From: Sorangium cellulosum | Lineage (GTDB): Bacteria > Myxococcota_A > Polyangia > Polyangiales > Polyangiaceae | DNA length: 64,000 nucleotides | NCBI RefSeq assembly: GCF_004135735.1 | Contig: NZ_CP012670.1 | Span: 372,001-436,000, forward strand | Direction of reading: 5' to 3' | Shown here: positions 40,501 through 48,380 of the stretch, in pieces | How the letters are laid out: each line of letters begins with the position of its first letter | Numbering within the stretch: the stretch's first letter is position 1 | Program-made: the position numbers and the translations under genes | Notes under the pieces: model-generated | Told to the model about the DNA's origin: nothing | Seen by the model: only the letters and a program-made list of their open reading frames with translations | Databases searched by the model: none

Positions 40501-40643
40501 GCGGGCCACTCTCCCACGCGCGCGACCTCGGCGAGCAGCCTCTCCTGCCAGGGGAACGGCGTCGCGCGGCCTCCCGGAGCCGCCGTCGCGCCGTGGACCG
40601 CATCGAAGTACGCGGCAAAGTCGTCGAGCGAGAGATCAGCCAT
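37572..40643 (-). CDS. cas3: Cas3 helicase-nuclease, GSU0051-type (locus 2)
   Basis: 1,023 residues. Walker A is PTGTGKT (53-59). DEVH, VEMSAT, VVVVATQCIEAGADFD and LRQRFGRLDRLG are the other helicase motifs. The HD domain is C-terminal, with ARWHDAGKVDPRFQ near residue 846, then GARHELSS and GSHHGWCRP. It overlaps csb2 by eight bases and the next gene by four. It is about 140 residues longer than the locus 1 Cas3 and only distantly similar. A 64-bp piece of this gene (40206-40269) is also found inside the broken cas1 of locus 1. Confidence 0.94.
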   Translation of the reverse strand: MADLSLDDFAAYFDAVHGATAAPGGRATPFPWQERLLAEVARVGEWPALLDLPTGTGKTAAIDVAIFHLALDAASPPAQRKAPRRIVMVVDRRTIVDQAFERAKAIARALRGARDGVLRAVADRLRALADLREGEAPLALAQLRGGMPRDDAWAQRPDQPLVAVSTVDQVGSRLLFRGYGVSDVMRPIHAGLLGNDTLLLLDEVHLSRPFRDTLRSLRRYRTRASSKLPDRWHLVEMSATPGSPPAISGGTSATPATPDDERVFGLNDDDLRNERLAMRLRAKKPVVRHEVKVSGGEDARRAAFAEACADHALRFVAPGRAVGVIVNRVATAREAAAILRKRVGDSADVFLVTGRMRPLDRDDLDGKLGPLVRSGRVRSAAARPVVVVATQCIEAGADFDLDAIVTECASLDALRQRFGRLDRLGALELAPHDVRGVVLVRSDAMTKDHVDPVYGKALAETWTWIGEGTRDFGIQAIAAALPEGEALDAMLSPKSRAPVMLPAHLDLWVQTRPSPVIDPDVSLWLHGIDQRQAPEVQVVWRADVTEALLEQAMEDEETREALLKRVEACTPVGLEALSMPIHAVRAWLQGGTGPDLADVEGRTVGEDDRKPRIERLALAWKGDESRVINPRELHAGSTIVVPSTYGGLAEGTWDPSSHEPVSDLGDRARWQQTGRPTLRLHPELLRQHADVLDRAWPEAPVPVEEEGSDVEDREVVDAWLSQMSEAIDAWLSQSNAKATGASWLGGVVKALAEQGRKRPALLRLDGIARLGAGGGLERGYFALVGRVRAHAEGVGDVTTEDDGASHTGVEVTLREHLGGVAAWAERFAEQCGLPPEVVRDVELAARWHDAGKVDPRFQRMLHGGSELRAAVAAEPLAKSAIVAADRAARARARERSGYPRGARHELSSVALLEARPSLLDGAKDPDLVLHLVGSHHGWCRPLAPVVDDPEPVELAFDAGGTVVSVSSDHGVPRLDSGIAERFWRLVERYGWFGLAWLEAILRLADHRRSEEEQRGEIEARDER

Positions 40644-42327
40644 GCTCCCTCAGCGGCCGGAAGAGGCCGAGGCCGAAGTACCGCCCTGCGCCGAGCAGGA
40701 TCGGCCCCCGCACGGGCGCGTCGAACGTGAGCCTCGCGTGCACGAGGACGCGCTGCAGGGGAGGCGAGCCCGCCTGGAACGGCGGAAAATACCGGGCCTT
40801 TTCGGCGCCCGCGAGGGGCGCCGCGGGCGTGACCGTCACGCGCGCCGGGCGCGGCAGGCCGATCCGCTCGCACGCCGTGGCGACGGTCTCCTCGGCCTCG
40901 GCGTAGGCGGCGGCCTCTCTCCGTGGATCGCGCGCGCCGAGGTCGCCCGGGTTGCGATCGAGCGCGACCGGCGTGGCGCTGGCCCAGGATACGGCCTCGG
41001 CGCACCACGTCGCCGGCCGCAGCGTCGACTGGAGCGCATGCTCTTCCAGCCGCTCGAGGACGAGCTCGCCCGCCCTGCCGAGGTGGACCGGCAGCCGCGG
41101 CCGCTCCTCGTCGTCCTCGCGCCGTTGCCGCTCCCAGGCGTCCAGCGCGCGGTAGACGGCGAGGCGTTCCTCGCGGGTCGCGTCCCGCGGCAGGATCAGC
41201 GCGACGCCGAGGATCGCGCCGTCGGCGTGCTCGCTGCCGACGAACGGCAGCGGGACGTACGCGAGGTGGGGGCGCTCGCTCGGACCGCCGGACGCGCGGT
41301 GCCCCGACAGGATCTCGGGCGCGCCGGGGCCGTACGCCGCCATCATCGCCTTGCGCACGGTCCGGGCGACGTCGACGCCGCGGATCGAGGGGAGACGCGG
41401 ACCGGCCACCCGTCGCAGGACGATCCACCCGTCGCCGAACCGGGGCGCCGGGGCGCTCGCCTCGCCGGCGGCGCGGGGCCTCACGTAGCGCTGGAACGAC
41501 GCCGGCATGACCCGTCCCGGCGCGTCGGCCTGGAGCTCGAAGGCCGCGCACAGGGCCTCGATCTGGCCCGGGCCGACGACGCGGAGCACCGCCTCGTCGC
41601 CGGCGCGACCCCGGCCCACGTCGTCCGGGATCCAGGTCGCTTCGGGGCGATCGTCGCGGAGGCGAACGGACACGAGCGAGGCGGAGTGCCCGAGCCGGGT
41701 CACGCGCGCGGCGAGCGCGTCGAGGGTCGCGCGCTGCTCCGGCGTGGGGTCTGCGCTCGGCCAGGCGAAGACGAGGGGCGGCGCGGCGGAGCCGAGCTCG
41801 GCGGGGGCGCTCGACGGGAAGGTGCGCGGCTGGCGCGTCCGCCGCTCGGGCAAGAGCGACGCGGCCCTCGCCGGCCCGTCCTTGCCCTCCTTTCCGGCCG
41901 GGGCGCGGGCGAGCGCCTTGCGCACGGCGTCCTCGAAGCGTGCCTCGGCCTTGGCCAGCTTCTTCTCGGCGGCGGCGAGCGCTTTGCCGCCCTTCTCCCG
42001 CGCCGCGTCGAGCGCGGCGCGCGCCTCGCGCACGAGCAGCGCCTCGTCGTCGAGCGAGCCGACCACGCTCGTGTCGTTCACGGGCACGAACACGGTCACG
42101 ACCTCGCGCGCGGCCGCCTCGGGGGCCGTGATCTCGGGCGGGCCTTGCCGCTCGAGCCACTCGAGCGCGGCGCGCTCGGCCTCGGACCGATCGAGCGCCT
42201 CGAAATGCGCCGCGACGAGCGCCGAGAACAGCCGCGCCGGGTGCGGCGGCCACTCGGCGCGACCGCGGTCGTCGACCGCGGTGGCCACGTAGCGGCCGGT
42301 CAGCAGGGCGACCTCGAACGCGAGCAT
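40636..42327 (-). CDS. csb2: Csb2, type I-G Cas5-Cas6 fusion (locus 2)
   Basis: 563 residues. ATG 42327 shares one base with the csb1 stop (TGATG), exactly as in locus 1. The opening LAFEVALLTGRYVATAVDDR with EWPPHPARLFSALVAAHFE and the C-terminal Gly-rich GPILLGAGRYFGLGLFRPL match the Csb2 pattern. A helical Lys/Ala/Glu stretch (about 95-150) is inserted after the N-terminal domain. The expected roles are Cas5-like subunit and crRNA endonuclease. Both arrays have the same repeat, so it and the locus 1 Csb2 may process the same transcripts. Confidence 0.9.
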   Translation of the reverse strand: MLAFEVALLTGRYVATAVDDRGRAEWPPHPARLFSALVAAHFEALDRSEAERAALEWLERQGPPEITAPEAAAREVVTVFVPVNDTSVVGSLDDEALLVREARAALDAAREKGGKALAAAEKKLAKAEARFEDAVRKALARAPAGKEGKDGPARAASLLPERRTRQPRTFPSSAPAELGSAAPPLVFAWPSADPTPEQRATLDALAARVTRLGHSASLVSVRLRDDRPEATWIPDDVGRGRAGDEAVLRVVGPGQIEALCAAFELQADAPGRVMPASFQRYVRPRAAGEASAPAPRFGDGWIVLRRVAGPRLPSIRGVDVARTVRKAMMAAYGPGAPEILSGHRASGGPSERPHLAYVPLPFVGSEHADGAILGVALILPRDATREERLAVYRALDAWERQRREDDEERPRLPVHLGRAGELVLERLEEHALQSTLRPATWCAEAVSWASATPVALDRNPGDLGARDPRREAAAYAEAEETVATACERIGLPRPARVTVTPAAPLAGAEKARYFPPFQAGSPPLQRVLVHARLTFDAPVRGPILLGAGRYFGLGLFRPLREHG

Positions 42328-43604
42328 CAGCTATCGCCCTCGGCCTCGCCGCTCGCCGCCACCTCGCGGCTCTTCCGGATGAGGCCGACGAGCTTCGGCG
42401 CCGGCGTGAGCGTGATGGGCTTCGGATCCCAGCCGAGGCCGTGCTCCCGCGCCTTCTGTTCGGCGCCCTGGAGCAGGGCCACGGCCTCGGCGCGCGAGAG
42501 GGAGAAGCGCTCCGGCTCGCCGCCGTCCCGCCCGAGGAGCTCGAGCACGAGCGGCTCCTTCGCGACGAGGATGGAGCGCGAGCGGAGGTCGTAGCCCTGG
42601 TCGCGCTGGTAGACGATGCCGGCGAGCGCCAGCGCGGCGAGGGCGGTGCGCGCCGCCGTCTCGGCCGCGTCGCGCTGCTCGGCGGGGAGGCGCTCGCCCG
42701 AGCAGGCGGTCTGGAAGCGCAGGCGGCGGAGGGCGCCGAGCGAGAGCACGGTGGTCTGCACGGCGTGGCTCATCGTGACCCCGCCCGCGTCCGAATCGAT
42801 GCTCGGCGGGATGTTGCCGTGGTTGATGGCGGACGGAGAGCCCTTCTTGCCGTCGCCGCCGCCGCTCCGGGAGAACTCGACGGGCTTGTTCTTGACGATC
42901 TCGGCTTCTTTCGGGTCGACGGTCCAGTCCTGGCTCGGATCCTTGTGCTTGAACACGGGGCCTGCCTTCGTCTGGATGCCGGCGGGGTCGAGGCGGCTCG
43001 CCGTCTTGACGCCGAGCGCGACGTCGATCCCGACGATCTCGGAGACGAGGCAACGCTGGAACTTGGCGCCGAGGCCGCCCTTGGGCCCGGTGCTGTCCCA
43101 CACGCCGAAGATCAGGGCGGTGGGGCAATACTTGAACATGGCCGTCGCGTGCGTGGGGCGCGCATCGGTGATGTCCTTGCCGACGGTCGTGTGGCGGAAC
43201 GGGGCGCCGCCCAGCACGCTGTCGCGGAGGAGCGCGTCGGCGATGCGGTGCGGGGCCTGGAGCGCGGTGATCTGCTCGAGATCCTCGAGGCCCTCCTCCT
43301 TCGAGAAGTCGACCTGGACGACGGGGAAGGGGAGCTCTCCGCGCCGCCATCCTTCGAGCAGCGATTCCTCGAAGCGGTTTGCCTGGGAAGCGACCGAGTC
43401 GAGGAGCACGGTATTCACCTCGCGCCCGTCGATGCGCCGCGGCTCCATCGCGTATTTCGTGGTGGCGTTGCGCTCCTTCACGTAGGTCGGTGGGAAGACC
43501 TTGTCTCCGGGGCCGCCCGCGGGCTCGAGGCGCGTGATGGCGCGGAGGGCGGCGGCGCCGCCGGCGACGGCGTGCGTGAGGGTATCGAGATCGAGAGAGC
43601 GCAT
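42327..43604 (-). CDS. csb1: Csb1, type I-G Cas7 backbone protein (locus 2)
   Basis: 425 residues, first gene of the locus 2 operon. GSU0053-type features include VLLDSVASQANRFEESLLEG, ALQAPHRIADALLRDSVL, RPTHATAMFKYCPTALIFGVWDSTG and KFQRCLVSEIVGIDV. The C-terminal half has INHGNIPPSIDSDAGGVTMSH, QTTVLSLGALRRLRF and a final Ala-rich helical region. It is 100 residues longer than the locus 1 Csb1 and belongs to the GSU0053-like branch. It forms the crRNA-binding backbone. Confidence 0.92.
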   Translation of the reverse strand: MRSLDLDTLTHAVAGGAAALRAITRLEPAGGPGDKVFPPTYVKERNATTKYAMEPRRIDGREVNTVLLDSVASQANRFEESLLEGWRRGELPFPVVQVDFSKEEGLEDLEQITALQAPHRIADALLRDSVLGGAPFRHTTVGKDITDARPTHATAMFKYCPTALIFGVWDSTGPKGGLGAKFQRCLVSEIVGIDVALGVKTASRLDPAGIQTKAGPVFKHKDPSQDWTVDPKEAEIVKNKPVEFSRSGGGDGKKGSPSAINHGNIPPSIDSDAGGVTMSHAVQTTVLSLGALRRLRFQTACSGERLPAEQRDAAETAARTALAALALAGIVYQRDQGYDLRSRSILVAKEPLVLELLGRDGGEPERFSLSRAEAVALLQGAEQKAREHGLGWDPKPITLTPAPKLVGLIRKSREVAASGEAEGDS

Positions 43605-44160
43605 CAGTCCTCCGTGTGCGGGGCAGGGTGAACGACGACAGGCCGTGGGGTGTGGGTGGGTGCGCGACCCTGTGATGGGGGTCGAACACGTGATCGCGCG
43701 TGCGGCGTCGAGACGTGGGGCGAAGCGCCGGCGACGGTCTGGAACCAGGCGGCGTAGGGCAGGCGTGGGCTCATGCGGCTCGGCGTCGGCGTCATCCGGC
43801 AGGCGCGACGGCGCTTACCATCGCAGAGGAAGAGGGGCATGGGAAGAGGGCAATGCCTCACCGGCCGAGGTGTGCCCGGATCCGGGCTGATGCGCCGGAT
43901 GACGTGAGGTGGGGAGCAGGGATCGTGGTGCTCGCTGAGCCCTGGACTGCCGGATCGTGGTGGTCGGAGTCGAGCACGGAGACTGGGGTATGTTGGAGCA
44001 CTCATCGAGAGATCTTCGCGAGGCGGCGCGCTGCTGCTGGCGAGGAGAGGTCTCGCGGCGTTTCATCGAGCGCGCGTCTGCCATTCCGATGAGCTGCCCC
44101 AAATTTCCTTGATTTATTGACCATTTGTGTCCTTGACGCTGCCGGACACGAGGGCGTTTG
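43605..44160. other. Intergenic region between the locus 2 effector operon and cas4-cas1
   Basis: About 550 bp between divergent operons, presumably with both promoters. The only recognisable content is the cas3 scrap at 43710-43774. The part 44090-44150 is noticeably AT-richer (AAATTTCCTTGATTTATTG) and is a plausible promoter area for cas4-cas1. Confidence 0.6.
43710..43774 (-). pseudogene. Remnant of the N-terminus of a locus 1-type cas3
   Basis: Read from ATG 43774 the first residues, MSPRLPYAAWFQTVAGASP, align with the locus 1 Cas3 start, MISAPPYATWFHTVARVAP. At DNA level 43731-43760 matches 23541-23570 at 28 of 30 positions. The helicase motifs are absent: the frame continues to 43604 without Cas3 character. 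A locus 1-type cas3 therefore once stood here, next to the present locus 2 csb1. Confidence 0.8.
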
Positions 44161-46290
44161 ATGGCACCCAGAGGGGGTGCCACGATGGCGCGAGCTCCTG
44201 AGCGAGTCCCGGATGAATCGATTGAACCGCTGATCCGCGCGAAGCCGCTTCCTCGGAAGCTTCCTGTTGCAGGGACACCACCGGAGCTGGTGCCGGCGCG
44301 GATGATCAACGAGGTGCTGTACTGCGAGCGCCTGCTCTACCTGGAGTGGGCGCAAGGGGAGTTCGAGGACAACGTCTTCACGGTGGAGGGGCGGAGCGTG
44401 CACCGCCGGGCCGACGTCGCCGGCGGTGAGCTGCCGCCGCCGCCGGCGGGCGCGGCGCCTGGCGCCGCGGAGGGGCACGCCGGGACGACGCCCTCCCCGG
44501 TGCCCGGGATGCCTCCGGCGTCGCCGATGCAGCCGGCAGCGCCGGAGGCGGCGCGGCGCGGCTCCGCGAGGCGTGCGCTGCGCGACGACGACGCCGCCGA
44601 GCCCCCGCCGTACGAGGCGCGCAGCGTGTGGCTGTCGTCGGAGCGGCTCGGCATCACGGCGAGGATCGATGTGGTGGAGGGGGACGCGTCGGGGCGGTTG
44701 CTCCCGATCGAGTACAAGCGCGGCCACGCGCCCGACGTGCCCGGAGGGGCGTATCTGCCGGAGCGGGCGCAGCTCTGCGCGCACGTGCTGCTCCTGCGCG
44801 AGCACGGATATGCGTGCGACGAGGCGGCCATCTACTTCGCGGCCTCACGGCGGCGGGTCCCGATCGCGATCGACGAGGCGCTCGTCGCCGCGACGCTGGC
44901 CGCCGCGGCGCGCGCGCGGGAGGTGACGGGCGCGGCGTGCATCCCTCCGCCGCTCGTCGACAGCCCGAAGTGCAACGGCTGCTCGCTGGTGGGGATCTGC
45001 CTGCCCGACGAGACCAACCTGCTGCGGCGGCTCGCCGGCGAGGAGCTCGACGCGCCGGCGGAGGGCCTGCTCGCCGGCGTGGAGGCGGTCGAGCAGGGGC
45101 CGGACGAGCTGGAGGGCCCGCTCGAGGTGGATCCGTGGGGGCTCGCCGGCGAGGCGAGCGAGGCGAGCGAAGCGAGCGCCGCGAGCGAGGTGAGCGCCGC
45201 GAGCGAGGCGAGCGCGGCGGCGAAGCCGGGCGAGGGCGACGCAGCGGGCGAGACCGAGCTCCGGCGGCTCCATCCGGCGCGCGACGACAGGCTCCCCGTG
45301 TACGTGCAGGAGCAGGGGGCGCGCATCGGGCTGGCGGGGGAGCGGCTCGTGGTGCACACGCGCGCCGGGGGGCGCAGCGAGGCGCGGCTCTCGAACACGT
45401 CGCAGGTGGCGTTGCTCGGCAACGTGCAGATCTCGACGCAGGCGATGCGGGCGCTGCTCGAGCGCGGGATCCCGCTCTGCTTCATGACGTACGGCGGCTA
45501 CTACCTCGGGCGCGCGACGGGGCTCGACTCGAGGAACGTGGAGCTCCGGGTCGCGCAGCACCGGGCGGCCGCGGACGAGGCGTTCTGCCTCTCGTTCGCG
45601 CGCGGGGTGGTGGTGTCGAAGATCAAGAACGCGAGGACGATGCTCCGGCGCAACCACGCGGCGGCGGAGCCGGCCGTGCTGTCGGAGCTCGACCAGCTCG
45701 CGCGCAAGGCGGCGGAGGCGCCCTCGCTGGCGTCGCTGCTCGGGCTGGAGGGCACGGCGGCGCGCGCCTACTTCGGCGCGTTCCCGGGCATGCTGAAGGG
45801 CCCGGACGAGGTGCGGGGCGCGTTCGATCTGGAGGGGCGCAACCGGAGGCCGCCGCGGGATCCGGTGAACGCGCTGCTGTCGCTGGCGTATGCGCTGCTG
45901 GCGAAGGATCTCGCGGTGACGCTCGGCACGGTCGGGCTGGATCCGCTGCTCGGGTTCTACCACCAGCCGCGCTTCGGCCGGCCGGCGCTGGCGCTGGACC
46001 TGATGGAGGAGTTCCGGCCGATCGTGGCCGACTCGGTGGTGGTGGCGACGATCAACAACGGGGTGGTCGCGCCGGACGATTTCCAGCGGCACGGGGACGC
46101 GGTGGCGCTGCGGCCCGCGGGGCGAAAGAAGTTCCTCATGGCGTACGAGCGGCGGATGGATCAGCTCGTGACGCACCCGGTGTTCGGCTACCGGATCAGC
46201 TACCGCCGGGTGCTCGAGGTGCAGGCGCGGCTGCTCGCGCGGGTGCTGCTCGGCGAGGTGGAGGCGTATCCGTCGTTCCGGACGCGGTGA
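44161..46290 (+). CDS. cas4-cas1: Cas4-Cas1 fusion protein
   Basis: 709 residues from ATG 44161, with GAGGG a few bases upstream. The Cas4 part (about 45-290) has MINEVLYCERLLYLEW (Cys55), the RecB-type ITARIDVVE and LLPIEYKRG, and a C-terminal Fe-S cluster segment CNGCSLVGIC. An Ala/Pro-rich insert (about 90-145) interrupts Cas4. A Ser/Glu/Ala repeat linker (about 330-365) leads to Cas1 (about 373-709), with the catalytic Glu in [10 protein letters not shown], His601 in [10 protein letters not shown] and Glu616/617 in DLMEEFRP. Fused Cas4-Cas1 is typical of type I-G, where Cas4 trims prespacers for PAM. cas2 follows. This is the only complete adaptation gene here and must serve both arrays. 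Confidence 0.95.
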   Translation: MAPRGGATMARAPERVPDESIEPLIRAKPLPRKLPVAGTPPELVPARMINEVLYCERLLYLEWAQGEFEDNVFTVEGRSVHRRADVAGGELPPPPAGAAPGAAEGHAGTTPSPVPGMPPASPMQPAAPEAARRGSARRALRDDDAAEPPPYEARSVWLSSERLGITARIDVVEGDASGRLLPIEYKRGHAPDVPGGAYLPERAQLCAHVLLLREHGYACDEAAIYFAASRRRVPIAIDEALVAATLAAAARAREVTGAACIPPPLVDSPKCNGCSLVGICLPDETNLLRRLAGEELDAPAEGLLAGVEAVEQGPDELEGPLEVDPWGLAGEASEASEASAASEVSAASEASAAAKPGEGDAAGETELRRLHPARDDRLPVYVQEQGARIGLAGERLVVHTRAGGRSEARLSNTSQVALLGNVQISTQAMRALLERGIPLCFMTYGGYYLGRATGLDSRNVELRVAQHRAAADEAFCLSFARGVVVSKIKNARTMLRRNHAAAEPAVLSELDQLARKAAEAPSLASLLGLEGTAARAYFGAFPGMLKGPDEVRGAFDLEGRNRRPPRDPVNALLSLAYALLAKDLAVTLGTVGLDPLLGFYHQPRFGRPALALDLMEEFRPIVADSVVVATINNGVVAPDDFQRHGDAVALRPAGRKKFLMAYERRMDQLVTHPVFGYRISYRRVLEVQARLLARVLLGEVEAYPSFRTR

Positions 46291-46410
46291 GGGGCGGAGG
46301 GACGCGAGGGGCGGAGGGACGCGAGGGCGAAGGGACGCGAGGGCGAAGGGACGCGAGGGCGAAGGGACGCGAGGGGCGAACAAGGGACGCGGGGGGCGAA
46401 GGGACCTGGC
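46291..46410. repeat. Tandem repeats between cas1 and cas2 (copy 2)
   Basis: About six imperfect units of GGGACGCGAGGGCGAA type lie between the stop of cas4-cas1 and the cas2 ribosome site. The homologous spot in copy 1 is shorter, with about three units. Confidence 0.75.
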
Positions 46411-46449
46411 GGAGCGAGAGGCGAATCAGAGCGGGCGAGGGAGGTGCGC

Positions 46450-46740
46450 GTGAGACAGAGCTACATCGTGAGTTACGACGTCTGCGATCCGAAGCGGCTG
46501 CGCAAGATCTTCAAGGCGATGCGGGGGTACGGCGACTGGCTCCAGCTCTCGGTGTGGCAGTGCGCGCTGAGCCGGCGGGAGCTCGTGGAGATGCGGCGCG
46601 ATCTCGGGCAGATCATCGATGCGCGGATCGATCAGGTGCTGATCATCGACATCGGCCCGGCGAACGGGCGCGGGCGCGGCGCCATCACGTCGCTCGGGCG
46701 GGCGTACGTTCCCTCGGAGCAAGTCGCCATCGTGGTGTGA
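46450..46740 (+). CDS. cas2: Cas2 (copy 2)
   Basis: 96 residues, the same protein as copy 1. GTG 46450 is preceded by AGGGAGG; GTG 46444 is the alternative start. It is directly downstream of the intact cas4-cas1, so this is the natural partner for spacer acquisition. The opening YIVSYDVCDPKRLRKIFKAM carries the conserved first-strand Asp. Confidence 0.95.
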   Translation: MRQSYIVSYDVCDPKRLRKIFKAMRGYGDWLQLSVWQCALSRRELVEMRRDLGQIIDARIDQVLIIDIGPANGRGRGAITSLGRAYVPSEQVAIVV

Positions 46741-46850
46741 GGCGCCGGCCGCGGGGGGCCGGGGGGCAGGGCGGCGCGCTTCAGCGGGGGGCGCGCGTGG
46801 GGAGGTCGATGCGCCTCAGCGCCCGGCGCGCGTGGGGAGGGCGATGCGCC

Positions 46851-47672
46851 TCAGCGCCCGGCGCGCGCGGCGGCCGCGGGACGGGCTCCGGTGAGGAACG
46901 CGCCGGGGTCCGCCGCGGGCTCGGCGTCGGCGCCGTCGTCGTGGCTCGCGCCCCCGGTGTCTTCCTCGGCCTCTTCGTCCTCGGCGGCCGCTGCGTCGGC
47001 GGAGCTCCTGGAGGAGCTGGCGCGGCGGAAGCCGAGCTCACGGAGAAGCCTGCGGTCCTTGATGGCGGTCTGGACGATGGTGCTCCACTCCAGGTACCAG
47101 TCCCAGAGCTGCCGTTCGGCCTCCTCGAAGTCGTGGTCGCCGGCCGCGGCGGGTGCGACCTCGGCGACGGACTCGAGCTTGCCGGCGCGGGCGAGGAGCT
47201 CTCTGGCCTCGTCGATGACGGCCTTGGTGAGGCCGCGCCGGGCGAGGATCTTGCGGCCCTCTTCGCCGCCCGCGTCGGGGCCGCCCTTGTCCTTGGAGCG
47301 GGCGAGGTTTTCCCAGCGCTCGACGAAGGTGCTGACGGAGACGAGGACGGCGGCGCCCTCGGTCTGGCCGAGGTTGCGGAACATGAAGGCGTGCGCCTCG
47401 GGGGCGTGACGCTTGAGGGTCGCCGACGCGATGGGAAACCACTTGTTCTCCCAGGCGTCGAGCTCGTTGATGAGGCCGCTGTCGGTCGCGGCCGCGGTGG
47501 CGACGAAGCCGAGGCGGGTGCGCGTGACGCGCTGGAGCAGGCGCCAGCCCTCGGCGAGATCGTCATCGGAGAAGCCGTGCGCGACGAGCGTCGCGGCGAC
47601 CTTGTTCTTGCGGAGCCCCAGGAGCAGCAGGAGCACCCGCTCGGCCTTCTGGCCAATGGTGAGTTTTGCCAT
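46851..47672 (-). CDS. Unrecognised CRISPR-linked protein (copy 2, ATG start)
   Basis: 273 residues from ATG 47672, with GGGAGGTGG upstream. Same architecture as copy 1: a Leu-rich N-terminal helical domain, a Trp-containing helical centre and an acidic Ala-rich tail. The substitutions relative to copy 1 are conservative (for example Glu/Asp and His/Asn), which suggests selection for protein function after duplication. The 3' flank has a 34-bp tandem duplication around GGGGAGG(T/G)CGATGCGCCTCAG that copy 1 lacks. Position between cas2 and leader in both copies makes it a candidate I-G accessory gene. Confidence 0.75.
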   Translation of the reverse strand: MAKLTIGQKAERVLLLLLGLRKNKVAATLVAHGFSDDDLAEGWRLLQRVTRTRLGFVATAAATDSGLINELDAWENKWFPIASATLKRHAPEAHAFMFRNLGQTEGAAVLVSVSTFVERWENLARSKDKGGPDAGGEEGRKILARRGLTKAVIDEARELLARAGKLESVAEVAPAAAGDHDFEEAERQLWDWYLEWSTIVQTAIKDRRLLRELGFRRASSSRSSADAAAAEDEEAEEDTGGASHDDGADAEPAADPGAFLTGARPAAAARAGR

Positions 47673-47947
47673 GATCCACCTCCCGGGCGGACGGTTATCA
47701 AGGACGGACAGGGGGGTCATCGGATGAGCACGTCTTGGACGCGCCGCGGGTGATCCCCGTGCCCGGGAGAGCGACGCCGGGGTGCGGTGAGGGCGCGCCG
47801 GGGGTCCTCGGATGGGGGCACCGGGCGCGATCGAGCGCGGAACCTGGGCGGAAAAGCGGGGGCCGGGGGAGGAGGAGCGGCGCCCCCTGGCCGGCGGGCG
47901 CCGCCCCCGGCTCGGGAGGCGGGCGCCCCGCGGGGGGTGAGGCCCGG

Positions 47948-48002
47948 GAGGTGGGGGGTGACTCCGGCGAGGTGGGGGGTGACTCCGGCGAGGTGGGGGA
48001 TG
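47948..48002. repeat. G-rich 21-bp tandem repeats upstream of leader 2
   Basis: Same repeat as at 27126: runs of five to six G spaced by TGACTCCGGCGAGGT, all on the plus strand, within a 400-bp purine-rich tract. Confidence 0.7.
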
Positions 48003-48119
48003 AGCGGGCGGAAGCGGGGACGGCGTGGCGCGAGGTGGGGGGCGAGCGCGGCGAGGCGGGGGCGGCGGCGCAGGAGGTGGGGAGGCGAGCGGCGGAGGTG
48101 GGGGAGAGGGCGGCAAAGC

Positions 48120-48380
48120 GCCGGGGGAGAACGGAAGGGGCTGGGCGAGGGGAGGGGCGGGTATGGTAGAAGGAGGAGGGCGGACCGGTTGCGAGCGGTG
48201 GAGTGACGCGAAAAAGCCGGGGACCGCTCGCAGAGCCGGCAGGTGTTTGAAAAGATGAAGGATTTCTGGCCGGCACCGGGGCGCGCGGGGCGCCTCCGGC
48301 GGCCGGAGCGGGGGGTCGAACGGGGACCTCTCGCAAACCGGGTTGTAAGTACGCGAAATCTCTCGTAGGCTGCGAGGCCT
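48120..48380 (+). promoter_or_regulatory. CRISPR leader of array 2
   Basis: Nearly identical to leader 1. The 10-bp inverted repeat TGCGAGCGGT is at 48190-48199 with its complement at 48223-48232. The array-proximal palindrome carries one change (CGAAA-TC-TCTCG in place of TTTCG), so it is imperfect here. The last bases before the first repeat, GCGAGGCCT, are the same in both leaders. Confidence 0.75.

Noticed and set aside
37932..40730. A 932-residue frame on the plus strand over cas3 of locus 2
   Set aside because: The minus strand has complete helicase and HD motifs; the plus frame is compositional.
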